Below are positions 43,081-54,739 of a stretch of 64,000 bases of DNA, in pieces; within the stretch, counting starts at the first letter, position 1; each line of letters opens with the position of its first letter. The DNA lies in assembly GCA_030686995.1 (NCBI GenBank), contig CM060696.1, forward strand, positions 113,909,949 to 113,973,948, in the 5' to 3' direction. This DNA comes from Artemisia argyi (lineage: Eukaryota; Streptophyta; Magnoliopsida; Asterales; Asteraceae). The position numbers and the translations under genes were made by a program. The notes under the pieces were generated by a model that did not search any database, had not been told where the DNA came from, and saw nothing but the letters and a program-made list of their open reading frames with translations.

Positions 43081-46033
43081 AGCGAGGTCACCTTTGAAAT
43101 TAAGATCTTTGGTCTTTAAGCATTTTTTAGTCTTTGTAGCTCGTAGGATCTGATTCTTCACTTTTCAACACACTTCGTACTTCAAGCAAGCAAACTTGTG
43201 ATTTGAATTCCTTTGAGATATGTGATCTTTGAGCTTATTTGAGATCATCAGCCAAGTAAATCTCCGATCTCATCCATAGTTGTATTGCCTTCATGTGATG
43301 TAGTGATAAGGGACCATCATGCTCACACCCTTCTGTGTCTGGAGACGTTGCATTGGAGTTTGTGAATTAGGAGACTTTTTCATCAGAGTTGCGGAAACGT
43401 TGTTAGAAGTCTCTCAACATTTTGTTGTAGCAAGTCTCTCATCTTTATTGATAGTGTGGAGGATGTGTGAGCATGAGGTATGGATTGACCCGATTCAGCT
43501 GGAAACTGGAGCCATCAACGCCATCTTTAAATGTGTTCCTGAAATAAAACAGTTAGCAATAAAGATAGAGAACGAACATGGCTTTGTCATTCGTTCTGCG
43601 AGGACAGACTACCCTCCGGTTTTGTGAAAACCGACCTGTGATCAGGTAGAGTCTCTTTTAAAGAAGACTCTCCTTGACAGGAATTTCCAGCTCGTAGTAA
43701 TGAATTTTCCAAAGAATCCACTTTGGAATCTTCATACTTAGCATGTTCTCATACCAGAACGTCTCAAAGCAGACAACACGATAGAGTGAATCGGTGAATG
43801 AATATTCACGGATTGATGAGAAATAGATTTATAGAAATCACTCGTGTGTCCAATGATAAACATTTTTGAGACACAACGAGAGTTTTGTATTTAGAATCAC
43901 ATTTCCATCAAAAATACTTTTGTTTGAAAGATATTGTACACAATCAATGTGCTCGAAAGATTAGTTGGTGAGCACATTGAGAGGTTTTAGCAAAAGTATC
44001 CGTCAATCCATATCCTGGAACAAGTTTGATTCAATTATGACTCGCACCATCGTTGCTTTCCAGTTGTCACTTGATTATTGATCCAAGATGGATCTCACAT
44101 GTCACCTACCAAGAGCTTGAGTGATGTTCGCTCTAGAAGGATTTCCATCTTCATTGTGAATATTTTCATATCACTCGGATGTTCTGGCAATACCACAAGG
44201 ATAATGCGTAGGACTCTAAATATTTTATCTTATTTTCCACATTGTGTGAAACAATAAGCATATTTGGAATGTGTCCTATCGAGATTTATGGATGATCTCA
44301 TGGCTCTAGACTCAATAGTGCGTTTTGATCCGCTCCTGGAGACTGTGGAGGCGTCTCCTGTTTTAGGTATCAACATAGCTCGCAATGAGCGGTCGATACA
44401 TTGCACAGGGTTCCCCGTGAGAATGAAACAAGCTCTTTTAAGAGAACTTGAGTGGTTGGGAAGTTTAGTGCAGTGCGTCACTGGGTCCATGACGTCTTGT
44501 CTTCAATACTAGTGTTACTTTAGTAACCACTACTAGATTATGAATTGAACCCGGTTTCTGCCCTAAGGTTGAATATTTGGTGGGCTATTTCTTTTCACCC
44601 TTTCTCATTTCATTTCTTTTTCATTCTTCAACCCCTTCAGTGCTTACCGCGACTTCACCACTAGAACCTTGTTGGGTTTGTTCCAGTCCTAGCTCTCTCT
44701 CTCAGTCCGCACTCTTCCCTTTCTCACTTTACTCCTTTTTTTTCAATCATTCCTAAGGACTTCTAATCTATCTATGGATTGTCCCTGGGAAGATCATTCC
44801 GATTCTGGTGGATCATGGGAACTTATACCTAACCTTAACCAACCTTATAACTCCATGCATAAAGATAAATGGTCGGTCTTTGGTATAACTTCCACAAACG
44901 CCTTTTGCTCCCCCTCAATATGTGCATCGATATTCGAAAGAGTTTAGCACATATGTGGGAGCACATTTATTGAATCCAAAAGATCACTTTAGTTTATCAG
45001 ATTTCATATTTAAATCACATTCTCTCCCCCGATCAAAAATTTCAAATCTTTCGAGATTTTTGATCTCAATTGATTTAAATAAGTTAGAAAACGTTTGGGA
45101 GAGAAATGCGGTTAATTTTTAATATTGTCTGATAAAAGGAACATTTTTCTTGCTCCCCCTCAATCTGTGAGGGAGGTTGTTATGTGTCAGATTTGAAGAG
45201 TTTACAAAAGATTTGAAGTTTTAACGAAAACTCTTTGAAAATGTACTCATTCTGACGCATAACACATCACAAATCATTTTGTTGCAAGGTTTTATGTACG
45301 AAGTGTGGGGAGTTTTGATGATACATAAAATTTTGAGAAATCACTCTCCCCCTCAATCAATGACGAATGTTAAAGCATAAATATTTTCATAAACTATTAA
45401 CGTCATTGATTGAGTGAAAATTTTATCAAACTTTTGAGTTCAATTTGATTTTCATTCAAAATTTCATGGTACCACCAAGTTTTGCACAAACACTTTCCGG
45501 AAAAATCATAGAAGGGAAAGTATTTGGCGATAAAAAGAAGATTTCTCTTCTTTATCAAGAAATAATGCACTGAAGCGTACATTAGATCGAGGGTGCATGA
45601 ATATAAAGTAATTCACGCTCGGATGAACGGCACCCTTTGTTAGGAACAACCGTCTTTTTGGCGACGTGTTTTCCTTAATTTTGAAAACCGGGTTGCTATC
45701 TGAAGTAATAGCAAGCCATATTTTTGAAGTCCGGGTTGCAGCCTGAAATGACTACAAGCCATAGTTTTAAGAATGTTTTGAGATACGACATGTTTTTGAA
45801 AACAACTTTATTTGAAACCGAAAAACTCTTGCTCAAGCATATGTATGATTCCGTATCATTGTTGAATGACATTTCTAGAAACGTACATAATATCGATTAT
45901 ACAAGAGACATGTCATGAGAGGAATATTTTTGGATTTTTGTGATTTTTCAGATTTTTTTTTTTTTTTTTTTATTTATAGATTTTATAAGTCTTCTATATT
46001 GGATACTATACAAGGATATGTGAAGCAACCCCT
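43081..46033 (-). other. 3' non-coding region of the young Copia element with repeated polypurine tracts
   Basis: About 2.95 kb lie between the pol stop and the 3' LTR. At least three extra copies of the CTCCCCCTCAAT block (plus-strand reading) occur, i.e. polypurine tracts in element sense. Plus-strand (antisense) frames at 43319-43627 (102 codons) and 44774-44947 (57 codons, MDCPWEDHSDSGGSWELIPN) show no known domain. A T run lies at 45953-45971. Confidence 0.6.
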
Positions 46034-49000
46034 TTACTCCTCTTGATCTTCCTGAAGACAAATGAGATCCTCAGGTGTGAGACTCTTCATACCAAGGCGT
46101 GGGAGAATGAAGTGAAAACGTTCCCTAGAAAGTGCTTTGGTGAAGATATCGGCTAGCTGGAACTCAGTACATGGGAATCTTATTGCATATGAAGCCATAG
46201 TCAGAAAGTTGAGATCGCATCCAGAGGATCTGAGCACAGCATGATGACATAGCAATGTATTCAGCTTCAGTGGAGGAGATAGATGTACTCATTTGTTTCT
46301 TTGAAGACCAACTGACTAGCTTATTCCCTAAAAACTGTGCACCCCCAGATGTACTGCGACGAGTGTCTTGACATCCCGCATGATCAGCATCCGAATATGC
46401 TGTGAGAGCCATAGAAGTTTCTTTAGGGTACCAAAGGCCCATGTGGATTGTTCCTTTAAGGTATCGAAAGACTCTCTTGACAACTTCCAAATGTTTCTTG
46501 GTGGGTTTGGATTGATACCGAGCACAAATGCAAACTGCAAATAGAAGGTCGGGTCTGCTTGCAGTAAGGTACATTAAGGAGCCAATCATGCTTCGATACA
46601 TGGTTTGGTCGACCGGAATTCCCACATCATCTTCGTCAAGTTTTGATCGTTCAATCATAGGAGTATCAACTGAATCACTGGAGTCGAATCCAAATTTCTT
46701 CAAAATTTCATTGGCGTATTTGGATTGATTGATGAAGATGCCATTGGGGTTTTGAGAAATTTGCAGTCCTAGAAAGAATGACATTTGACCCATCATAGAC
46801 ATTTGGAATTCGGAACTCATCTCTTGGGAGAAACGATCACATTCTGTGGGATCAGATGAGGCAAAGATGATGTCATCAACATAGATTTGTACATGTAGGA
46901 GGTTTTTGCCCGTTTTTCTGGTAAAGAGTGTAGGATCAACAACGCCTTTGGAGAATTTGTTAGCCAGAAGAAATTTAGACAAGGTGTCGTACCACGCCCT
47001 ATGTGCTTGTTTAAGCCCATAGAGAGCCTTCTTTAATCGATACACGTGATTAGGGCGTTCTGGATCCACAAAACCTTCAGGTTGAGATACGTACACCACC
47101 TCTTTCAGATCCCCATTTAAGAATGCGGTCTTGACATCCATTTGATAAACCACCATGTTTTGACTTGCAGCATTTGCGAGAAAGATCCTTATGGATTCTA
47201 TTCTAGCAACTGGGGCGAAGGATTCTTCAAAGTCAATACCTTCTTCTTGTCGATATCCTTTTGCCACAAGCCTAGCTTTGTTTTTCAATACATCTCCATG
47301 CTCATCAAGTTTAACCTTGAATATCCATTTGAGAGCAATGATCATAGCACACTCGGGAGGTGATACTAGTTCCCAGACATCCAGTCAGTCAAATTCATGA
47401 ATTTCGTCCACCATTGCAGTGAACCATGAGTGCTTGGACATTGCATCCTTGACGCTTTTTGGTTCAGCTTTAGAAAGAACAGAATTGAAGAAGCACCACA
47501 ATGCGTCGGTTGCAAGTTGCTTGCGGGTCGATACTGGACGTGAAGGGTTTCCAATAATGTTGTCAATAGGATGATCATTGGTCCATTTTTGAAGGTATTC
47601 ATGGGGTTGAGAATATGGAACTGAGGTAGCCGTGTTAGATTCGTCAGAGGATGTTACATCATTTGATAATTCAGGGGCAAAGATGTTAACAAACGGCTCA
47701 TTATCAGTGGAGCAAAAGGATTAACTTCAGATGTATTATCTACATTTGCTGCGCGCTGTACAGGTGAAGGTTGGACATTAGAAGTGCTAACCGATTGACT
47801 GATGGTGGGAGCTTCAGAATCCCATGATAATGAAGTGGATGGACCGTTATTGTCATCTTGATCATTCACCACCCCATCTGGTGGTTGAACCATTGTAGCT
47901 TCAGGAGCATTCATCTGTTGAGGTTCAAAGTATTCATCAAACATTGGGTCAAACAGTTTCTTCCAATCTTCACTTGTAGGAGGTACAAAAGGAGCAGCAG
48001 GGATGGGATTCTGTACAAGCCTGGAACGAATTGGTCCAGGAGACAAAAGGTTAGGTACGGGTCCAGAACTTGATTGTCCAGGAACCGGTTGCTCAGTCAG
48101 CTCATCGAAAGTAACGTGGATTGTTTCCATTATGTCTCTGGTACGTTTGTTGTAGATTCGATACCCCTTTCGCTCTGGAGCATAGCCAACGAAGAAACCA
48201 ATGTCGGCCTTGGCCTTGAGTTTCCCAAGGTCTTCACTGTCATTAGTTGGATAGCAAAGTGCACCAAAAACTCGAAGAAACGAAAGATCGGGTTTTTTGC
48301 CATGAACCAGTTCATAGGGAGTCTTGCAGTGGAGAGGATGTATCAAGGATCGGTTCTGTGTGTAACATGCGGTGGCAATTGCCTCAGCCCAAAGAAACAG
48401 AGGAGCTTTGGAAAAGATGAGCATAGTCCTTGCAGCTTCAACTAAGGTGCGATTGCGTCTTTCAACAACTCCATTTTGTTGAGGAGTTCGTGGGATGCTC
48501 TTTTGATGACTAATCCCGACACCTTCATAAAAAAGAGTAAGTTGTTTGTTCACAAATTCTGTTCCATTATCAATACGAATGACTCTAACTGTTTTGTTGA
48601 GGCGGACTTGCAACATCTTGATGAGTTTGATGATGGTTTCCGGAGTTTCATCTTTTGATCGTAGAAATTTCACCCATGTGAATCGAGAGTAATCATCAAC
48701 AATAACCAACACATATTTCTTTCCATTGATACTTTGAATCCTCATTGGTCCACAAAGATCCATGTGAAGAGTATGAAGAACTTCCATTATTGAATTGACA
48801 GTTTTGGGTTTATGGGTGTGCTTTTTGCTCTTGCCCATTTGACAGGCGGAACACAGATGGTCTTTTTCATACTTAAGTCTGGGCAAGCCTCGAACGAGAT
48901 CCTTACGTGTAAGTTCATTGATGGTACCGAAGTTCAAGTGGTTTAAACGACGATGCCACAACCATGACTTGTTCTTAGATGCTTTAGAGAGCAGACAAAT

Positions 49001-49510
49001 TGGAGAGGACCGTAGCATATCTTCGATGGAGATGGTGTAAAGATTAGTGCCCCGACTCCCCTTGAGAAGATCAACACCATCTAATTCTCTAGCAAAACAG
49101 GTGTGTTTTCTGAAGGCGACTTTGAGATCTGAGTCACAAAATTGACCAACAGAAAATAAATTGTGCCCAAGTCCTTCCACGTAGTAAACTTTGGATATAA
49201 CACTGTCTCCAAAGACGTAATCACCATAACCCATTATAGATCCAAAATGGTCATTCCCAAATCTAACCGTACCAATAAACTTTTCCACAAAATTCTTGAG
49301 CCGCGAGCGATCTCCAGTCATATGTTTTGAGCAGCCTGAGTCCAAATACCAAAGGACGATTTGTACGACCTGCATTTGAAACCAGACAATCGTGGATAAC
49401 TGAAAAAGCTGGAGCCCACACACAATTGGGGTCCGTTTGGTTAGAACACACAAATATTGGATTATCATACGTAACAGATATCTCACTGGAGTATTCACAT
49501 TTTGATGCAC
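46034..49510 (-). pseudogene. Copia protease, integrase, reverse transcriptase and damaged RNase H
   Basis: Protease: YLDSGCSKHMTGDRSRLKNF. Integrase: HRRLNHLNFGTI, CSACQMGK, and an intact triad with Asp in HMDLCGPM, Asp in RIDNGTEF and Glu in VVERRNRT. Reverse transcriptase: [30 protein letters not shown] and YVDD. RNase H starts ([36 protein letters not shown]), but after NKIPMY about 45 residues are missing, including the CDN catalytic segment. The end ([20 protein letters not shown]) is in another frame. Other breaks: frameshifts near 49.4 and 47.7 kb and a TGA at 47385-47387. The natural stop is at 46034-46036. Confidence 0.92.
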
Positions 49511-51048
49511 TAGAACTAGGAGTGGTATTCATTGCTTCTATTGGAAATAGTCTACTGGTAGGTCTCCACTTCCTAATAGGCACAACTCTAGAGTTAGTAA
49601 TCCTAGTCACTGGGCACTTTTCCCTCAGAGTGAATTTCCTTCCAGTAGGTCTTCATTGATAACCAACATTAGTGAAAACTTTTCCTGTTTTATTCCATAC
49701 TTGTTTTGCCCGTTTAACACTAGAAACATTCATAGCTGGAGATTTCATAGTGGCTTTAAGAAAGGATACAACACATGCATCATGATTACCATAAAATAAG
49801 CATTTGTTACAAGTCTTACAAATAGCATCAGAATTCGAATTAATTACATCATTGTTAACACAAATGCTTGAATCAACTCGATTCCTTTCACTAAGCTTCA
49901 CTTTATTATTCCTAGATGATTCTTCTACTTCCTTCATAAGTGTACTCTTAGCCGACAAAGTCCTATCATTCTTTGTATTGCACTTAGGCTGTGACTTGCT
50001 AGCATTAGATACACCTTTTACTCCTGTAGAATCAATGACGGGAACATTAGTCTGATTAGTTGCTACTTGTTTACTGGTGATCAAGATGGAGGATTGTGAC
50101 ATGGTTTGGGGAAAGTCAACTGTGACATGCTTGTTGCCACTGAGAGGGTGCAATGCAATTGTCCTATCCGACTTGTTATCATTCTTGGGGCATGATCCTA
50201 TGGCATATTCTAATAATTCCTGGGCCCTATTAGTGAGGAAGCACGCACCAATAATAACATCATCAAGTGGTTTAGAAATCCTCTCATCTTCAATGGTTTC
50301 TCTAAGTATGGCCAGACAATCCTTAAGATTTCTAAGATAGTTGTTATGAACTAACTTATTGTTCCTAAGGGGAAGAGAAACATTCACAGCATCGCACGCA
50401 TATTTATTACAAGCATGTACATTGAAAATTGCATGATCACATGAAACAACGGGCATTTTACCCTTCACCATGGTCTTTAGATTCTCAATTTCATTTAACA
50501 AAGAAGTGACTCTTTCATTGTTTTGGTCACGTGTTGTTTTAATAGACTCAAACAATTCTGTATAACGTTGTTTAGCGTTAGACATTTCAGCACGAAGCCA
50601 CTCATTTTCATGTTGTAATTCATTGATAATGCCTTGTTTTTGAAAGTTTTGAGAATCTATCGACTTCTGGTAATTGGTATTGGTCACATCGCTTTTGTTC
50701 GATTTTAATTGTGCAATTTGGACCTTCAACTTCCGAATCGTGTTTGAGTGAGCTTGAATTACTTCATCCTTTTTGGCTAATTCAAAACATGTATCAAACT
50801 CAGGAGCATCCGAAGATATCTTGGCATTTGATATTTTTATGCTTTCTTCTAGATGTTGATATTTTAATTGTAGGTTCAGATTATCAACTTCTAGTTTTGA
50901 GAAATTCCTGACCATGTTATCATGATCGTCGTTTTGAATTTTTTCAGTAAGTTTGTAATTCTCCCCCTCAAGCTCAATCACACGATTTTGGAAGACATTC
51001 AAAGTAACCGACATTTCATGGAATTGTCGAGCAGATAGTGCAGAGTCG

Positions 51049-51056
51049 GTAACAGT
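51049..51056. repeat. Target duplication, left copy, of the nested hAT element
   Basis: GTAACAGT, repeated exactly at 54740-54747. Confidence 0.95.
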
Positions 51057-54000
51057 TAGGGGTGTTAACGATCCGAGCCGAGTCGAGTTTCAGGATATTC
51101 GAGCTAGGCTCGATTGACTATTACTCGGCTCGAGCTCGACTCGAGCTCGAATAATTTTTCAAATTCATGCTCGAGCTCGAGCTCGTATATTTTATTGTCG
51201 TTCGAGCTCGTACTCGACACTCGTTTAGTTATTTTAAATTTTGGTCCTTAAGCTCAAGTGCTCGTTTATAAGCTCGAGCTCGCTTTTCTTTATACTTAAC
51301 TTAAGCTCGATTATGCTCGTTTGTGAGCTCAAGCTCGATTTCCTTTATTCTTAACTTAAGCTCGACTAGGCATTCATAAGCAAAAGTTTGCGTGTAGAGA
51401 TTTTGAATTAAAGACCATTGAAATTACTTTCAACTAATTTTTAGATCCACCATATAGTAGGCAAGTTTATTAGAGATGCAAGAGCCTCTAAAGTTTGCTT
51501 ATGGGTCTTTGTTTTTATAGAGGTTTTTGTGAAAGCTATTTTCTTCTTTCATTCAATGTGGGATGGAATAACTAATTTGTCTTGTGTATTTTTCTTTTAC
51601 AAACAAGAACCTAACTAGACAATAGACAAATATATAGATATCTATATCATATTTTAAGTAATGAATAACGAATAAGAAAAGTACGAACAAAATATATTTT
51701 GTTTATACCTGACGCCAAAGTATTAGTTTATTAGTTTGTTAAATCAAAATAGGTAATTATGGAGTAATGTTTCTACGAATTATATATTATCTAGCTCTTT
51801 TTAATGAAAATTTTGATTACTTACAAAATATCTACTTATAATGCATATAGTAACTAAGTTAAGTAATGGTTATTAAACATAAGAAAAACTAGTTATCTAA
51901 AACGTTATGTTTCATACATATTTTGCATTATGAGTAACTTAAATAAACTAAGAATGTTTTCCATAATATATTTTTATACATTTAAAATTATGTAGATACA
52001 CACCATAATTTGTAAGTTATAATGCATTTTCCTGACCAACTTTGCTAGACTAACAATTCTCTAACGAATCTGGTTTGGTTTAGGGTGTGTTTGTTTTTTT
52101 ACAAAAACGTCTGACTAGCCTCTTACCACTTACCAGTCAGACGCGGTAAGAGGCCGTGGTCGTTTGTTTTTTTCTCTCCGGTCAGACGCGTAAACATCTT
52201 ACCGAGTAAGATGTGGTGGTATTGTCTGATTGCCTCTTACTCCTATATACCGATCATCATAAAAAAATATCACACGTACAAGAAGATCTTTAGTTGAATA
52301 AATCATCACAGGTTTTGGTACTGATTTTCGTGTGGCTGAAGAAAGGATATCAAACACTTGTTTTCATGAATTGTGTTCTTCATTATTTTCGTAGGTCAAG
52401 GAAAGAAAAGAGTGTGATAATGATTTTTGATGGTTCTTGGATTTGAAGAACAAGGATTTGGTTATTTCTTTTCAAAGAGAAAGAACAAGATAGATGATTA
52501 GATGGTGACTACATTTTGGTTTAAGAAAGTGAAAAGAAAAGTAGCGGCTGCATATTGATATGTGTAGCTTAGGTTTCGTAAAATTATTGATGAAACCAAA
52601 GCTACACTTATCAAATTTAAAATATGCTTCCCCCACCTCATTTGGTTAGCATGGAATATTGTCATTAATTACAACGTACGATGATATTCTTTCTCCAAGT
52701 CCGGTTTACTTACTCTCACATTGAAGCTTTGTGATCACGACGGGAGGAAACCCGTGGCTAGGCTAATGATTTGCTCTTTTCTTGGTAGTATGTCGTTGGA
52801 TCTCCATAATCATATCTTTGTAGGAACTAATCCCACATACCAAACATCTTACTTCATTGAAGACATGTTTGTTCATTGATTATTGATGAAGGAAGTTGTG
52901 AACATCTAGTTTCCAAATAGTTAGTGAAGGCTTTGAAGTTACCAACCGAACATCCTAATCCGTATAAATTAGGGTGGATAAAGAAAGGTCCCGAGGTGAA
53001 ATTGAATTAGATTTGCAAACTTCCAATTACTATTGGAAGTTTTTATCGTGATGTGGTGTCTTATGATATCGTGGACTAAGGAGCTAGTCAGGGTTTGCTA
53101 GGAAGAGCGTGACAACATGATGTGGATGCAATACATAGATGTAAGAATGATTTTTATATGTTTAATTGGTATGAAAAGAACATAGCTATTATTCCTAATG
53201 ATACACGAGCACCAAATTTGAAGATATTTTCCGTTCGCCCGTAGATTGAAGGTAGTGATAACTCGTAGACGAGTTCTTTTAAAGTGAGGCGGAATGAAGG
53301 GGACAAGATTCAAGATCAAAAGACGTGGAAGGTGTGGCCTCTACAATGCAAGGGTATTTTCCTCCCTACGCCGTAGAGCTCTCAAATAGGATTTTATTCA
53401 AGGCTTAAAGTCTCTACACCGTAGAGGGAAACATCTCCCTACGTCGTAGAGACATCAAGTTCCATAAATTTCTTTTTATGTTTAATTCGTTTTTTACTGT
53501 AATTACATTATTTTCTTTACAAGTTTCACTTTCTTATAAACATATGACTCATTATCATTGTAATTTAACTATTGATTATTAATAAACTTTGTGTTTAGAG
53601 TTTTATCTCATGTTTGGGTTTTATTCCTAAGAGGTATGCCTCATTTATCAACCCTTAGATTAGGGTTTAACGATATTCGCTTCCGTATTCTGTGTTATAT
53701 ACATACAAACATGAGTTCTTATTTGATGTTACCCTGTATCATCTCTTGAATGGATGGTCATTTTTACGAGCAACAACTAGGTGATGTAATCCTTTATAGT
53801 ATGATCGATGATAATTGTTTGTTTAATAAAGAGTTGTTAAAAGACAAGAGTAATTTGTTTATAAACTTATAAATATTTTAGGTAGATAGAGTGATTTATC
53901 TCTGCTCAACAAACAAATAAAAAGGTTCTTCAAGTTTTAGATTGCACTACTGTGCATCAATTATTTCAAACGCCAATAGTCTAAGTATATTAAGATTAGT

Positions 54001-54739
54001 ATACTTACTTAATGGGTACATTTAGTTAACATAAAATTGATATCATGATTTTTTTACTTAACACACATATATTTGATATTTGCTTTGATTTAATAATAGC
54101 TTAAATTTTAGTATTTGCTTTGATTTAATAATAGCTTAAATGTCTTGAATACATAATTATATACGTAGATATTTAGAGTGTGGTAAATTGTTTGTAGATA
54201 TTAAATTTAGAGATGGCCATTGTAGAATTTGTATGCATCATATTATAGATGCAAAAGTGACAAATCTTTTAATCCCACATCGAAGAAGGAAGCAAAAGAA
54301 AGGAAATAGAGAAGTTATAAAAAGAAAAGGCAAATGCACATGCGAAGGGAGATCAAATTCTTATGCTTCATTATCCAATTCTATTGGTGAAGTTTCTTAC
54401 ATGGATTTGAGTTCGAATTAATAATATTAAGTCTTAACAGTAGAGAAAACTTACAAAATACAATGATAATAATATCTGAAATTATTAATCTTTGGCTCGT
54501 TAAGCCCGTTCGATTTGTTAAACTCGATTAGCTCGTTTGGCTCGTTCGACTCGAAAAACTAAACGAGTATTCGAACGAGCCGAGCCGATTATTAGTTATT
54601 TAAGCTCGGCTTGTCTAACTAATCGATCCTTATTTTTTGTTCGAGTTCGAATCGAGTTTGATTATTTGAAAGCTCGGATCGAGTTAAACGAGCTCGAGCT
54701 CGAGTAGCTCGTTAAAAGCTCGACTCGTTAACACCCCTA
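51057..54739. mobile_element. Non-autonomous hAT element, 3.68 kb, nested in gag
   Basis: The perfect 15-bp inverted ends are TAGGGGTGTTAACGA and TCGTTAACACCCCTA. An exact 8-bp duplication GTAACAGT flanks it. Both subterminal regions are dense in GAGCTCGAGCTCG-type motifs (51090-51370 and 54490-54720), as expected for hAT transposase binding. No transposase frame is found. The middle holds a decayed Gypsy fragment (52879-53330) and unrecognised sequence, so it moved as a passenger-carrying element using a transposase from elsewhere. Confidence 0.93.
52879..53330 (+). pseudogene. Decayed Gypsy fragment inside the hAT element
   Basis: With several stops, the plus strand reads IIDEGSCEHLVSK (protease active-site remnant), LVKALKLPTEHPNPYKLGWI, then CKLPITIG, GLLGRA and QHDVDAIHRCKNDFYMF. 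This is the protease-to-reverse-transcriptase linker of plant chromovirus Gypsy elements. From about 53262 it jumps to wording of the 3' end of such elements (NSRTSSFK, with stops). The reverse transcriptase and integrase core are missing. The CTACG(C/T)CGTAGAG repeats at 53370-53450 follow. Confidence 0.7.

Noticed and set aside
43319..43627. 102-codon plus-strand frame as a gene
   Set aside because: No domain and no promoter signal. It lies in the non-coding 3' region of a minus-strand Copia element.
51090..51370. Regular GAGCTCGAGCTCG repeats as a CRISPR-like array
   Set aside because: The sequence is eukaryotic, with no equal spacers. The motifs are subterminal repeats of a hAT element.
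54188..54421. 77-codon frame in the large hAT element as transposase
   Set aside because: The CRICMHHI start hints at a zinc site, but there is no hAT C-terminal motif and the frame is short. It stays unassigned.
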